From: Hymenobacter jeollabukensis
GTDB lineage: Bacteria > Bacteroidota > Bacteroidia > Cytophagales > Hymenobacteraceae
Length of the DNA: 64,000 nucleotides
Assembly: GCF_005771675.1 (NCBI RefSeq)
Contig: NZ_VAJM01000002.1
Span: 186,001-250,000, forward strand
Direction of reading: 5' to 3'
Position 1 is the first letter of the stretch, and each line of letters opens with the position of its first letter. The notes beneath the pieces are model-generated. The model ran no database searches. It worked only from the letters and a program-made list of their open reading frames with translations, and was not told the origin of the DNA. A program made the position numbers and the translations under genes. Shown here one piece after another: positions 40,639 to 50,751 of this stretch.

Positions 40639-40671
40639 AAAGGCCTCCGAGCAATCGGAGGCCTTTTTTGG
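40639..40671. terminator. Intrinsic terminator downstream of the small-gene islet
   Basis: AAGGCCTCCGA / TCGGAGGCCTT stem with a GCAA loop and TTTTT after it, between the 113-residue gene and the convergent AraC gene. Confidence 0.85.
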
Positions 40672-40736
40672 TGGTGATAAAAGGGTTAGCAGCATTACTG
40701 GAAACCCTTACCGATTCATTGAATAGGCCGCGGGCC

Positions 40737-41663
40737 TCAGCTGGCTTCCGCCACCCGGCCCGCGTCACGCCGGAATGCCAGCGGCGTGGTGGCGGTGTGC
40801 TTGCGGAAAAAGTTGCTGAAGTACGTGGGGTACTCGAAGCCCAAGCTATAGGCAATTTCGGCCGTGCTCCAGGCGGTGTGGTGCAGCAGGGCCTTGGCTT
40901 CGCCGATAATCCGCTCGGCAATGTGGGCGGTGGTCGGCTTGCCGGTTACTTCCTTCACCGCCCGGTTCAGGTGGTTGACGTGTACCCCCAGCTGCTGGGC
41001 AAAGTCCTGCGCCGTTTTCAGCGGCATGGTCTGGTTGGGGCTTTCCACCGGAAACAGCCGCTCCAGCAGCTCCAGAAACAGGGAGGTAATCCGGGACGAG
41101 GCGTTCTTGTGCTGCACAAAGCTCTCGGAGGGCTGCATGCGCAGGGCTTCGTGGATGAGCAGCTGCAGGTAGGTGCGAATCAAGTCGCCCTTGTACAGGT
41201 AGTCAGATGCCTGCTCGGCCAGAATCTTCTGAAAAATGCCCTGAACATAGACTATTTGCTCGGGGCTGAGGTGGAAGACGGGCGTGCCGCCCACCTTGAA
41301 CAGCGGCGACTGTTGCAGGCTTTCCGAACGGTCGTTTTCCTTCATAAAGGCCTCGGTGAACAGGCAGGAGTAACCCGTCAGCCGCGGGTCGTGCAGCTCA
41401 ATGGAATACGGAATGTGCGGGTTGGCAAACATCAGGCTGGGCGTGCTGATATCGATGCTACGGTCGGCGTAATGCACCGTGCAGGGACTGGTCACCAAGG
41501 CCACTTTGTAGAAGTCGCGGCGGCGGTAGTCGTGGCTCGGCCCGGCCGACGTGTCGACCGCGTAAGCCTTGAAGCCGCGTAGCTTCAGCTCCTGGGGGTT
41601 CAGGTCCTGGTGGCTGCTGATGGGGCCGGCTGGAGGAGCAGTTTCGTGGGTCATGACGTTCAT
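40737..41663 (-). CDS. AraC family transcriptional regulator
   Basis: A 308-residue protein from the ATG at 41663 (a second ATG at 41654 is possible). The N-terminal AraC-binding cupin has FYKVALVTSPCTVHYADRSI and LMFANPHIPYSIELHDPRLT. The C-terminal double HTH contains DFAQQLGVHVNHLNRAVKEV and WSTAEIAYSLGFEYPTYFSN, FFRKHTATTPLAFRR. Located directly downstream of the aldo/keto reductase gene on the same strand, which it may control. Confidence 0.9.
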   Translation of the reverse strand: MNVMTHETAPPAGPISSHQDLNPQELKLRGFKAYAVDTSAGPSHDYRRRDFYKVALVTSPCTVHYADRSIDISTPSLMFANPHIPYSIELHDPRLTGYSCLFTEAFMKENDRSESLQQSPLFKVGGTPVFHLSPEQIVYVQGIFQKILAEQASDYLYKGDLIRTYLQLLIHEALRMQPSESFVQHKNASSRITSLFLELLERLFPVESPNQTMPLKTAQDFAQQLGVHVNHLNRAVKEVTGKPTTAHIAERIIGEAKALLHHTAWSTAEIAYSLGFEYPTYFSNFFRKHTATTPLAFRRDAGRVAEAS

Positions 41664-41811
41664 ACGCAAGCGCCGGTAGCATGCCGGGGAAACGCTGCCG
41701 GGGTGAAAAGAGAAAGCGCCTGAGACAGTGGTAATAGGCCTGCCGAAAACGGCCAGGGCAGCCCCCGCACGCACGGGAAGGGCATGCCCTGGCCGTTTCC
41801 AACCGAGGAGG

Positions 41812-43390
<1,579 letters not shown>

Positions 43391-43432
43391 AAAAATAAAA
43401 AACCCTCTCTGCGCAATGCAAAGAGGGTTTTT
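43391..43432 (-). terminator. Intrinsic terminator after tRNA-Phe
   Basis: On the minus strand AAAACCCTCTTT pairs with AGAGAGGGTTTT and is followed by TTATTTTT, directly after the tRNA 3' end. Confidence 0.8.
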
Positions 43433-43433
43433 G

Positions 43434-43506
43434 TGGTGATGGACGGAATCGAACCGCCGACACAAGGATTTTCAGTCCTTTGCTCTACCAGCTGAGCTAC
43501 ATCACC
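43434..43506 (-). tRNA. tRNA-Phe (GAA)
   Basis: A 73-base minus-strand cloverleaf: acceptor GGTGATG / CATCACC with discriminator A, D-arm GCTCAGCTGGTAGAGC, anticodon stem AAGGA / TCCTT with loop CTGAAAA (anticodon GAA), T-arm with GGTTCGATTCC. CCA is not encoded (CAA follows), so it is added after transcription. It has its own promoter and terminator. Confidence 0.97.
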
Positions 43507-43533
43507 AGGTTGCCGTGGTGGCTGAATGGAGCG

Positions 43534-43563
43534 CAAAACTACAAACGCAGATTCACAATGCAA
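43534..43563 (-). promoter_or_regulatory. Promoter of tRNA-Phe: TTG-N19-TAGTTTTG
   Basis: Complement of 43561-43563 (TTG) and of 43534-43541 (TAGTTTTG) with a 19-base spacer, a full match to the Bacteroidota housekeeping promoter, 28 bases before the tRNA 5' end. Confidence 0.8.
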
Positions 43564-43600
43564 GTTTTCCAACAAAAAAAATCTTGCGGCAAAAACCGGA

Positions 43601-43608
43601 TACTTTTG
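43601..43608 (+). promoter_or_regulatory. -7 promoter element TACTTTTG for the Fe-S oxidoreductase operon
   Basis: Exact TAnnTTTG match, 63 bases before the GTG start at 43672; divergent from the tRNA promoter. Confidence 0.6.
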
Positions 43609-43671
43609 TAGGCGTAGCAAAAGTATTCGGCATGCCTACTATCTTGCCGGCCCACCATTCCCCCCCGTTCC

Positions 43672-45042
43672 GTGGTACAAGTGCTTCAACAAATTCTCTT
43701 TCTGCTCGTCGCAGCCCTGAGCATCGGGCTGTTCGCCTGGCAGGTGCGAAAGATTCGCGCCAACATCCTGCAGGGCAAGGACCGCGCAATGGGCGGCTCC
43801 GTGTCCGAGCGCATCAACAAAACCCTGCTCGTCGCCTTCGGCCAGCAGAAAATGTTCAAGCGCCTCACGCCCGCTTTGCTGCACCTGGTGGTGTACGTGG
43901 GCTTCTTGGTCATCAACATCGAGGTCATCGAAATCATGATTGACGGCCTGGCCGGCTCACACCGCATCCTGCGGGTGCTCGGCCCGGGCTACGACGCGCT
44001 GATGGCCACCAACGAGGTGCTCGGCGCGCTGGTTATCGTGGCCGTGGCCGCCTTCTGGTGGCGCCGCAACCGGCAGCAGCCCGTGCGCCGCCTCACCGGC
44101 GTGGAGCTGCGCGCCTGGCCCAAAATGGACGCCAACATCATCCTCTACGTGGAAGTGGCGCTGATGCTGGCCCTGTTCACCATGAACTCGGCCGACCTGA
44201 AGCTGCACCAGCTGCGCGGCGAGGAAATGCCCGGCACCTTCCCCGTCAGCGCCCTGCTGGTGGGGCTGATGCCCGACAGCGTGACGGCCCTGCACGTGCT
44301 GGAGCGCGTGGGCTGGTGGATTCACATCGTGGGCATCCTGGCCTTCCTGAACTACCTGCCTTCGTCGAAGCACTTCCACATCATCATGGCCTTCCCGAAC
44401 GTGTACTACTCGCGCTTGGTGCCGCAGGGCCAGTTTTCGAACGTGGACAGCATCACCCACGAGGTGAAGTCGATGATGGACCCGAGCTACCAGGTGCCCG
44501 CCCCGCCCGTCGACGCCGAGGGCAACCCGGTTATCGAGCGGTTTGGGGCCAAGGACGTGGAAGACCTGGCCTGGACCAACCTGCTCAACGCCTACTCCTG
44601 CACCGAGTGCGGCCGCTGCACCTCGGTGTGCCCGGCCAACATCACCGGCAAGCTCCTCTCGCCGCGCAAAATCATCATGGACACGCGCGACCGAATGGAG
44701 GAGAAATTCAACTCCCCGCTGATTTTCAAGCCCAACAACTATAAGGGCGAGGACCGCATGCAGGTGAGCGAGGAAGGCACGCTGGTGCACGGCAAGGTGA
44801 CGGCCGAGGAGCTGTGGGCCTGCACCACCTGCAACGCCTGCGTGGAAGCCTGCCCGGTCAACATCAACCCGCTGGACAGCATCATCGAGATGCGCCGCTA
44901 CCTGGTGCTGGAAGAAACGGCCGCGCCCAACTCGCTGAACGTGATGTTCTCGAACATCGAAAACAACGGCGCGCCCTGGGCCTTCTCGCCCTCCGACCGC
45001 TTCAACTGGGCCGACGATTTGTTCGTGGCGGAAAAAGCCTAA
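43672..45042 (+). CDS. Membrane (Fe-S)-binding protein, heterodisulfide-reductase-like
   Basis: A 456-residue protein with a GTG start. The N-terminal half has about five transmembrane helices of the NarI/DsrM type (QILFLLVAALSIGLFAWQV; ALLHLVVYVGFLVINIEVIE; WWIHIVGILAFLNYLPSSKH) with His residues suited to heme b. Two [4Fe-4S] motifs follow: CTECGRCTSVCP and CTTCNACVEACP. It likely passes electrons between the membrane quinone pool and the soluble partner encoded next. The redox partner and substrate are unknown. Confidence 0.9.
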   Translation: MVQVLQQILFLLVAALSIGLFAWQVRKIRANILQGKDRAMGGSVSERINKTLLVAFGQQKMFKRLTPALLHLVVYVGFLVINIEVIEIMIDGLAGSHRILRVLGPGYDALMATNEVLGALVIVAVAAFWWRRNRQQPVRRLTGVELRAWPKMDANIILYVEVALMLALFTMNSADLKLHQLRGEEMPGTFPVSALLVGLMPDSVTALHVLERVGWWIHIVGILAFLNYLPSSKHFHIIMAFPNVYYSRLVPQGQFSNVDSITHEVKSMMDPSYQVPAPPVDAEGNPVIERFGAKDVEDLAWTNLLNAYSCTECGRCTSVCPANITGKLLSPRKIIMDTRDRMEEKFNSPLIFKPNNYKGEDRMQVSEEGTLVHGKVTAEELWACTTCNACVEACPVNINPLDSIIEMRRYLVLEETAAPNSLNVMFSNIENNGAPWAFSPSDRFNWADDLFVAEKA

Positions 45043-45142
45043 ATGAGTTGTCAGTTGTGGGTTGTTAGTTGTCAGTAAACAGGCAACAGCAACCGGCACT
45101 GACGACCCTACTGACAACTAATAACTGACAACTGTCAACTCG
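45043..45142. repeat. GTTGTCAGT-word inverted repeat between the Fe-S genes
   Basis: The left arm ATGAGTTGTCAGTTGTGGGT plus TGTTAGTTGTCAGT pairs with the right arm ACTGACAACTAATAACTGAC plus AACTGTCAACTCG. It starts directly after the TAA of the first Fe-S gene and ends 5 bases before the ATG of the second, filling the whole 105-base gap inside an apparent operon. Confidence 0.8.
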
Positions 45143-45147
45143 ATACA

Positions 45148-46047
45148 ATGGCTGAGCAAGTAGCCAAACGACAAGTTTCCGTGCCGCTGATGGCCGACCT
45201 GGCCGCCCGCGGCGAATCGCCCGAGGTGCTGTTCTGGGTGGGCTGCGCCGGCGCCTTCGACGACCGGTACAAGCGCGTGACCCGCGCCTTTGTGCGCATT
45301 CTGGAGCACGTGGGCGTGAAGTACGCCGTGCTGGGCATGGAAGAATCCTGCACCGGCGACCCGGCCAAGCGTGCCGGCAACGAGTTCCTGTTTCAGATGC
45401 AGGCGGCCACCAACATTGCTACGCTGGACGGCTACGGCATCAAGACCATCGTGACGGCCTGCCCGCACTGCTTCAACACCATTAAGAACGAGTACCCAGC
45501 GCTGGGCGGCAACTACGAGGTGATTCACCACAGCACCTTCCTGCAGCAGCTCATCAACGACGGGCGGGTGAAGGTACAGGGCGGCGAGTCGTACAAAGGC
45601 CGCCGCATCACCTTCCACGACAGCTGCTACCTGGGCCGGGCCAACGACATCTACGAAGCCCCCCGCGAAGTACTGGCCGCCCTCGACGCTGACTTGGTGG
45701 AAATGAAGCGCAGCAAAGCCAACGGCCTGTGCTGCGGCGCTGGCGGCGCGCAGATGTTCAAGGAGCCCGAGCGCGGCAAGAAGGACATCAACGTGGAGCG
45801 CACCGAGGAAGCCCTGGCCACCCTCGACGGCGACGCGGCCGCCCTGGAAGCCCTGCTGGGCGTGGAAGGCGGCAACGCCGGCGCCACGCCTTCGCCCAAG
45901 AAGGCCGACAACGGCATCATTGCCGTGGGCTGCCCCTTCTGCATGACCATGATGAGCGACGGGGTGAAAAACAAGGAGCGGGAAAGCTCGGTGCAGGTGT
46001 TCGACCTGGCCGAGCTGATTGCCTCCGCCGAGGGCCTCAACGCCTAA
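45148..46047 (+). CDS. CCG-domain (Fe-S) oxidoreductase, HdrB/GlpC-like
   Basis: A 299-residue soluble protein with two cysteine-rich CCG-type domains. The first has FWVGCAG and CPHCFNT, the second HDSCYLGR, GLCCGAGGAQMF and VGCPFCMTMM. In HdrB such domains hold a non-cubane [4Fe-4S] cluster. An Ala/Gly-rich insert lies between the CCG motif and the last Cys pair. It is the soluble partner of the upstream membrane Fe-S protein; the pair is widespread in Bacteroidota. Confidence 0.9.
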   Translation: MAEQVAKRQVSVPLMADLAARGESPEVLFWVGCAGAFDDRYKRVTRAFVRILEHVGVKYAVLGMEESCTGDPAKRAGNEFLFQMQAATNIATLDGYGIKTIVTACPHCFNTIKNEYPALGGNYEVIHHSTFLQQLINDGRVKVQGGESYKGRRITFHDSCYLGRANDIYEAPREVLAALDADLVEMKRSKANGLCCGAGGAQMFKEPERGKKDINVERTEEALATLDGDAAALEALLGVEGGNAGATPSPKKADNGIIAVGCPFCMTMMSDGVKNKERESSVQVFDLAELIASAEGLNA

Positions 46048-46079
46048 GCCCGGCCGTTACGCCAAACGTGAGTACTTTC

Positions 46080-46122
46080 AGGCCCGCGCCACCGGAACTT
46101 TGGTCCGGGGCGCGGGCCTTCT
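46080..46122 (+). terminator. Intrinsic terminator after the Fe-S operon
   Basis: GGCCCGCGCC / GGCGCGGGCC outer stem with an inner CCGG pair, followed by TTCTC; 33 bases past the stop. Confidence 0.65.
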
Positions 46123-46179
46123 CATGTTGAGACGGAGCCGGGCCAGGTCGGCGCGGCCACTCCCGCATACCCCTCTTAT

Positions 46180-46674
46180 ATGTTCGTCGCTTTTCACGAA
46201 CTCCCCGCCACGGCCCGCGTCTGGATCTACCAGGCCAGCCGCCCCCTCACCGACGCCGAGCTGACCGCCCTGCAGCCCGCCCTGCAGCAGTTCAGCGAAG
46301 CCTGGACCAGCCACGGCCGTACCCTGCGCGCCTCGGCCGAGTTTCGGCACCGGCAATTTCTCATTCTGGGCCTCGATGAAGCCGTGGCCGACGCCAGCGG
46401 CTGCTCCATCGATGCCTCCGTGCGCTTCGTGCGCGAGTTGGAAGCGGCCCTGGGCCTGACGCTGCTGGCCAAGGAAGAATTGGCGTTTCTGACGCCCGAA
46501 GGGCAGGTACAGCTCGTGCCGCGCCGCGAGCTGAAGCAGGCCGTGCAGGCCGGTGTATTGCGCCCCGATTCGCCGTATTTCGACAATACCATTGCCCAGC
46601 GCGGGGCGCTGGAAACGGCCTGGCCAGCCCCGGCCGCAACGACTTGGCTGGCCCGTTATTTTGCTGGCAACTAG
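46180..46674 (+). CDS. Conserved Bacteroidota protein, 164 aa (often called 'ABC transporter ATPase')
   Basis: Contains RVWIYQASRPLTDAELTALQ, AWTSHGRTLRASAEFRHRQF, LDEAVADASGCSIDASVRFV and LEAALGLTLLAKEELAFL. These blocks recur in roughly 160-residue Bacteroidota proteins that databases often label ABC transporter ATPase. There is no Walker A, signature or Walker B motif here, so that name is wrong. The ASGCSIDAS segment with its Cys is the most conserved part. Function unknown. Confidence 0.75.
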   Translation: MFVAFHELPATARVWIYQASRPLTDAELTALQPALQQFSEAWTSHGRTLRASAEFRHRQFLILGLDEAVADASGCSIDASVRFVRELEAALGLTLLAKEELAFLTPEGQVQLVPRRELKQAVQAGVLRPDSPYFDNTIAQRGALETAWPAPAATTWLARYFAGN

Positions 46675-46799
46675 GAAAAAATCTGGAGCAGCGGCGGAAT
46701 GCTATGTAAACTTAGTATTATTGCTAGCCCCAATTTGGGCAGGTTCCACCCGGACCACCTCCACCTCCACCACCCCACCTTCTCTCTTTCTACCACCTT

Positions 46800-48842
46800 A
46801 TGAAGAACCTCATCGTTGCTTGCGCAGCGGCTGGCTCGGTAGCCGTTCTGGGCGGTTGCGCCGCGTCGGGCGGGCTGAGCAAAGCCGATAAGCGCTTTGC
46901 CCGTGGCGAGTATGAAACCGCCATTGAACTCTACAAGGCCGATGTGGCCAAAGGCAAGGATATTGCCACGGCCAACTTCAAGATTGCCGAGGCGTACCGC
47001 ATGTCGAACCGCATCGAGCAGGCCGAGCAGTACTACAAGGCTGCGCTGGACGGTGGGGTGAAAAACGCTGATGCGCCTTTCTACTACGGCCTGGCCCTGA
47101 AAGCCAACGGCAAGTACGAAGAAGCCGCCACGCAGCTGGAGCAGTACGCCACCAGCGGCACCAACCGCACGCTGGTAGCCCGCGCCGAGCGCGAAGCGCA
47201 GAACGCCAAGGCCGTACCCGGCCTGGTAGCCATGCGCAACAACAACGAAGTAACCCCGCTTGACCAGATCAACACGGCCTCGTCGGACTTCAGCGCCACC
47301 ATTAAGCCTGATACCAAGGAGTTGGTATTCGCCTCGGGCCGCGACGGGAAGAAGTATCCCGGCAACGGTGAAGGCTTCAACCACCTCTACGCCATCAAGT
47401 TCGATGACGCGGAGAAGATGACGGGTGGTACGGTGATGCCGTACGAATCGGTGGCCATGGGTGGTGGTGCCGCTGCGCCGGCTCCGGCCGCTACCGGCAC
47501 CACGCCGGCCCCGGCCGCGCCGGCCAAGAACGATAAGGACGCCGGCAAACCGGTGTTCAACAAGCCGAACATGCACCAAGCATCGGCCACGTTCTCGCCC
47601 GACGGCAAAATGATGATTTTCGCCCGCTCGAACGACGGCTCGAAGAAAGGCCTGCTGAGCGTGGACCTGTACGCCTCGTACTTCCGCGGCGGCACCTGGA
47701 CCGAGCCCGAGCTGGTGCGCGGCGTGAACAACAGCAAGGCCGACGACTTCTCGCCGGTTCTCTCGCCCGACGGGCAGACGCTGTACTTCGCCTCGTCGCG
47801 CCCCGGCGGTCAGGGTGGCAACGACCTCTACAAATCGACGCTGGGCGCCAACAACCGCTTCTCGGCCCCCGAGAACCTGGGCGACCAGATCAACACCCCC
47901 GGCAACGAAAACTTCCCGGCCGTGGGCCCGGACGGCACCCTGTACTTCTCGTCGGACGGACACCCGGGCTTCGGTAAGCTCGATTTGTTCCGCGTGGAGA
48001 AGACCGGCAAGGTGGCCAACCTGGGCGCCCCGATCAACAGCACCGGCGACGACTTCGCGCCGTACCTGACGGGCAAGGACATGGGCGTCTTCTCATCGAA
48101 CCGCGCCGGTGGCAAGGGTTCGGACGACCTGTACATGTTCCGCAAGAAGCCGTTCAAGCTCGTGACCTTCTACGCCGAAGGCAAGGTGCTGGGCAAGGAT
48201 GCCAAGACTGGTGCCACTGAACCGCTGGCCAACGAAACGGTAACCATCACCAACACCAACGGCCAGAAGCAGGACGTAATGACCGGCGCCGATGGCTCGT
48301 TCAAGGCCAAGCTGGACACCTCGGCTACTTACTCCTTCGTGGCTGACCGCGGCGGCTACTTCACGGCCCGCCAGAACGTGAGCACCGTGGGCAAGACCCC
48401 GACCCAGGATCAGTTGCCCAACGAGCAGAACGACATCACCATCCCGGTGACGCTGACCCTCGACAAAATCGCTCTGAACAAGGCCATCGTAGTGGAGAAC
48501 ATCTTCTACGACTACAACAAGTGGGACATCCGCCCGGATGCCGCCACGGAGCTGGACAAGCTGGTGCAGACGCTGGTGGACAACCCGGACATCAACATCG
48601 AGCTTAGCTCGCACACCGACTCGCGCGGTAAGGATGCCTTCAACCAGACCCTGTCGCAGAAACGTGCGCAGTCGGCCGTGGATTACATCATTTCGAAAGG
48701 CATCCCCGCTGCTCGCATCACGGCTAAAGGCTACGGCGAAATGAAGCCGGTGATTAAGAACGCGAAGACCGAGGAAGAGCACCAGAAGAACCGTCGCACG
48801 GAGTTCAAGGTGACCAAAATCAACGCTTCGTCGACCAACTAA
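46800..48842 (+). CDS. OmpA family lipoprotein, PorE-like (TPR + beta-propeller + CRD + OmpA)
   Basis: A 680-residue lipoprotein (lipobox VLGGCAAS). Residues 25-130 are TPRs (FARGEYETAIELYKADVAKG); 160-430 a WD40/PD40 propeller (FSPDGKMMIFARSNDGSKKG; LSPDGQTLYFASSRPGGQGG); 440-540 a carboxypeptidase-regulatory-like domain (NETVTITNTNGQKQDVMTGA); 560-680 OmpA-like peptidoglycan binding (NIELSSHTDSRGKDAFNQTL). An Ala/Pro-rich loop is inserted near residue 225. The order matches PorE of the type IX secretion system, which ties it to peptidoglycan. Role as true PorE is inferred. Confidence 0.85.
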   Translation: MKNLIVACAAAGSVAVLGGCAASGGLSKADKRFARGEYETAIELYKADVAKGKDIATANFKIAEAYRMSNRIEQAEQYYKAALDGGVKNADAPFYYGLALKANGKYEEAATQLEQYATSGTNRTLVARAEREAQNAKAVPGLVAMRNNNEVTPLDQINTASSDFSATIKPDTKELVFASGRDGKKYPGNGEGFNHLYAIKFDDAEKMTGGTVMPYESVAMGGGAAAPAPAATGTTPAPAAPAKNDKDAGKPVFNKPNMHQASATFSPDGKMMIFARSNDGSKKGLLSVDLYASYFRGGTWTEPELVRGVNNSKADDFSPVLSPDGQTLYFASSRPGGQGGNDLYKSTLGANNRFSAPENLGDQINTPGNENFPAVGPDGTLYFSSDGHPGFGKLDLFRVEKTGKVANLGAPINSTGDDFAPYLTGKDMGVFSSNRAGGKGSDDLYMFRKKPFKLVTFYAEGKVLGKDAKTGATEPLANETVTITNTNGQKQDVMTGADGSFKAKLDTSATYSFVADRGGYFTARQNVSTVGKTPTQDQLPNEQNDITIPVTLTLDKIALNKAIVVENIFYDYNKWDIRPDAATELDKLVQTLVDNPDINIELSSHTDSRGKDAFNQTLSQKRAQSAVDYIISKGIPAARITAKGYGEMKPVIKNAKTEEEHQKNRRTEFKVTKINASSTN

Positions 48843-48868
48843 GCCGCGGCTACGGCCGAAGCTTATCG

Positions 48869-48902
48869 GAGCCCCCGCACCACCCGGTGCGGGGGCTTTC
48901 TT
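48869..48902 (+). terminator. Intrinsic terminator after the OmpA/PorE-like gene
   Basis: AGCCCCCGCACC / GGTGCGGGGGCT stem followed by TTCTTG. Confidence 0.85.
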
Positions 48903-49118
48903 GTAGCCAAAACGTAAGCCACGGCGGACTTTTGTTTGGTTCGAGTCTGCCAGCACGCTGAACTACCGGTGTTGCGGTGGTTCGGCGCTACGCTTACGGG
49001 GCATTGACGGTATCAACTACGGCGCAGTGTGGTTGCGCCGCAGGCTTTGGCACAGATGTTGGCTTTGGGCCTTATAGCCGCTACAACCCTGGCAGCGGTG
49101 CTTCGCCCTCTTACAGCT

Positions 49119-50102
49119 ATGAAAAACATCTTACTACTGGGCCTGAGCCTGCTGCTGACGGCGCAGGTGGCCCTGGCCATTCCGGCGGGCATGGCCGTGC
49201 GCTCCGAGCGCGGCCTGCCCTTCCGCCTCCGCCTCGACGGATACCGCATCGGCGGGCGCGCGGGCCTGACGGACGTGCGCTTCGAGCGCCTGGCACCGGG
49301 GCAGCACTGGGCCGAGTTTCAGCTGCCTGCCAACGGCGGCGTGCTTAGCTTCCGCACCCGCGTCGACCTCGTGCCGGGCCGTGAAACGCGCTTCGTGCTG
49401 GTGACGCGCCGGGGCTATCCGCCCGTGCTGCAGCGCGTGAGCGAGGCACCGCTGCCCGGCTGGGCCGGAGGCCGCGGCCCCGGCCGCCCCGACGACTACG
49501 GCTACCAGTGCCAGCCCACGCCCTTCGGCGGCCCCAGCAGCTGGCCGGCTCCCGGCACCCGCGACGATTGGTACGGCCGTGGCGACGAGGGCAATTATGG
49601 CAACGGCAGCTACGGCGGCAACGCGCCCGGCCAGTACAATCAGCCGCCCCAGGCGCACGGGGACAATTACCCGCAGCCGGGCAACAGCGGTGGCTACGGC
49701 AATGGCGCCAATGGCAATGGCGGTTACCCTCAGCCGGGCAATAACGGCGGTAGCTATGGTAACGGAGGCTATGGCAACGGCGGCGGCTACCCCGCCAACC
49801 AGCGCCATCTGTTGACCGCGCAGGAAACCGAGCAGCTGGTGCAGGCCGTGCGGGCCCGCTCCTTCGAGGATCAGAAAGTGCTGCTGGCCCGGCAAGCCCT
49901 GGCCGACAGCGACATCCGCAGCGAAGACCTGCGCCGCCTGCTGCAGGGCTTCGATTTCGACAAGGGCAAGCTGGAGCTGGCCAAGTTTGCCTACGCCCGG
50001 GTGGCCGACCGGCAGAACTTCTACCGCATCTACGACACGTTCACCTTCGACGCCAGCGTGCGGGAAATGCAGCAGTTCATCGAGCAGAACCGCGGAGCCT
50101 AA
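49119..50102 (+). CDS. DUF4476 domain-containing secreted protein with Gly/Asn-rich linker
   Basis: A 327-residue protein from the ATG at 49119 with signal peptide (LLLGLSLLLTAQVALAIPAG). Residues 30-120 form a beta-rich domain (RLRLDGYRIGGRAGLTDVRF); 150-230 is low-complexity Gly/Asn/Tyr/Pro (NYGNGSYGGN; GGYPQPGNNGG), encoded by imperfect tandem repeats; 235-327 is DUF4476 (LLTAQETEQLVQAVRARSFE; LQGFDFDKGKLELAKFAYAR). Likely exported and surface or periplasmic. Function unknown. Confidence 0.88.
   Translation: MKNILLLGLSLLLTAQVALAIPAGMAVRSERGLPFRLRLDGYRIGGRAGLTDVRFERLAPGQHWAEFQLPANGGVLSFRTRVDLVPGRETRFVLVTRRGYPPVLQRVSEAPLPGWAGGRGPGRPDDYGYQCQPTPFGGPSSWPAPGTRDDWYGRGDEGNYGNGSYGGNAPGQYNQPPQAHGDNYPQPGNSGGYGNGANGNGGYPQPGNNGGSYGNGGYGNGGGYPANQRHLLTAQETEQLVQAVRARSFEDQKVLLARQALADSDIRSEDLRRLLQGFDFDKGKLELAKFAYARVADRQNFYRIYDTFTFDASVREMQQFIEQNRGA
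49576..49795 (+). repeat. Imperfect tandem codon repeats encoding the Gly/Asn linker
   Basis: GGCAACGG/GGCTACGG-type units repeat through the middle of the DUF4476 gene (for example CAGCCGGGCAACAGCGGTGG and CAGCCGGGCAATAACGGCGG). Such arrays are prone to length change. Confidence 0.6.
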
Positions 50103-50118
50103 TCCCAGCCACATCAAT

Positions 50119-50159
50119 GCAAAACGCCCCGACGCAGCTTGCGTCGGGGCGTTTTGCAT
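50119..50159. terminator. Bidirectional intrinsic terminator
   Basis: AAAACGCCCCGACGC / GCGTCGGGGCGTTTT with an AGCTT loop, between the convergent DUF4476 and DUF4293 genes. Confidence 0.9.
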
Positions 50160-50203
50160 TGGTTACCTGCTGAAGGCGTCAGCGTAACGCGGGTTGATAT
50201 CAG

Positions 50204-50671
50204 CTAGCGCAGGCGGTCCATGGAGCGCACCAGCTTCTCGTCGCGGCGGATGAAGCGGTTGGCCAGCAGGTTGAGCAGCAGCGCCAGCGTGGGCAGGTAG
50301 AAGCCGGCCTCGAAGGTGCCGGGCATTTTCACATTGACCATCTGCTCGCCCTGCGAGGAGTAGTAGAAGGCGGCGCCGATGGTGGCCGAAATGAGCAGCA
50401 GGTTCAAGGAGCCGAGCATGAGCTGGGTCATGCGCTTCTGGTACTGGAAGATTTCGGCCAGGGCTACGATGGCCGAAATGGCGGCCAGGGCGGCAATGGC
50501 GTAGGTGGCAATGGGCGCCTGGGCGGGGTTGGAGGACGTCAGGTGCGTGGCCGTGAGCGTAATGGTCTGATTGGTTTGCGGATCGGTTTTGGCCCAGATC
50601 GGCAGAAACAGGACGCAGACCATGCAGATGGCGAGCAGCAGCAGAAAAACGCTTTGGATTCTTTGTATCAT
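50204..50671 (-). CDS. DUF4293 membrane protein
   Basis: A 155-residue protein from the ATG at 50671 (MIQRIQSVFLLLLAICMVCV). Four transmembrane helices follow the family pattern, with a periplasmic loop after helix 1 and IFQYQKRMTQLMLGSLNLLL in the middle; it ends in a basic tail (NRFIRRDEKLVRSMDRLR). MIQRIQS is the hallmark start of DUF4293. Function unknown. A TACTTTTG promoter element is 41 bases upstream. Confidence 0.88.
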   Translation of the reverse strand: MIQRIQSVFLLLLAICMVCVLFLPIWAKTDPQTNQTITLTATHLTSSNPAQAPIATYAIAALAAISAIVALAEIFQYQKRMTQLMLGSLNLLLISATIGAAFYYSSQGEQMVNVKMPGTFEAGFYLPTLALLLNLLANRFIRRDEKLVRSMDRLR

Positions 50672-50711
50672 CTTTGTTGTTATGAGCGAATGGCTGGCCG
50701 AAGACGGCCGG

Positions 50712-50719
50712 CAAAAGTA
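50712..50719 (-). promoter_or_regulatory. -7 promoter element TACTTTTG for the DUF4293 gene
   Basis: Exact TAnnTTTG match on the minus strand in the 80-base divergent gap with the thiolase gene. Confidence 0.6.
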
Positions 50720-50751
50720 GCCAAAAGACTCCGCTAACCCGCATTCTTCCA

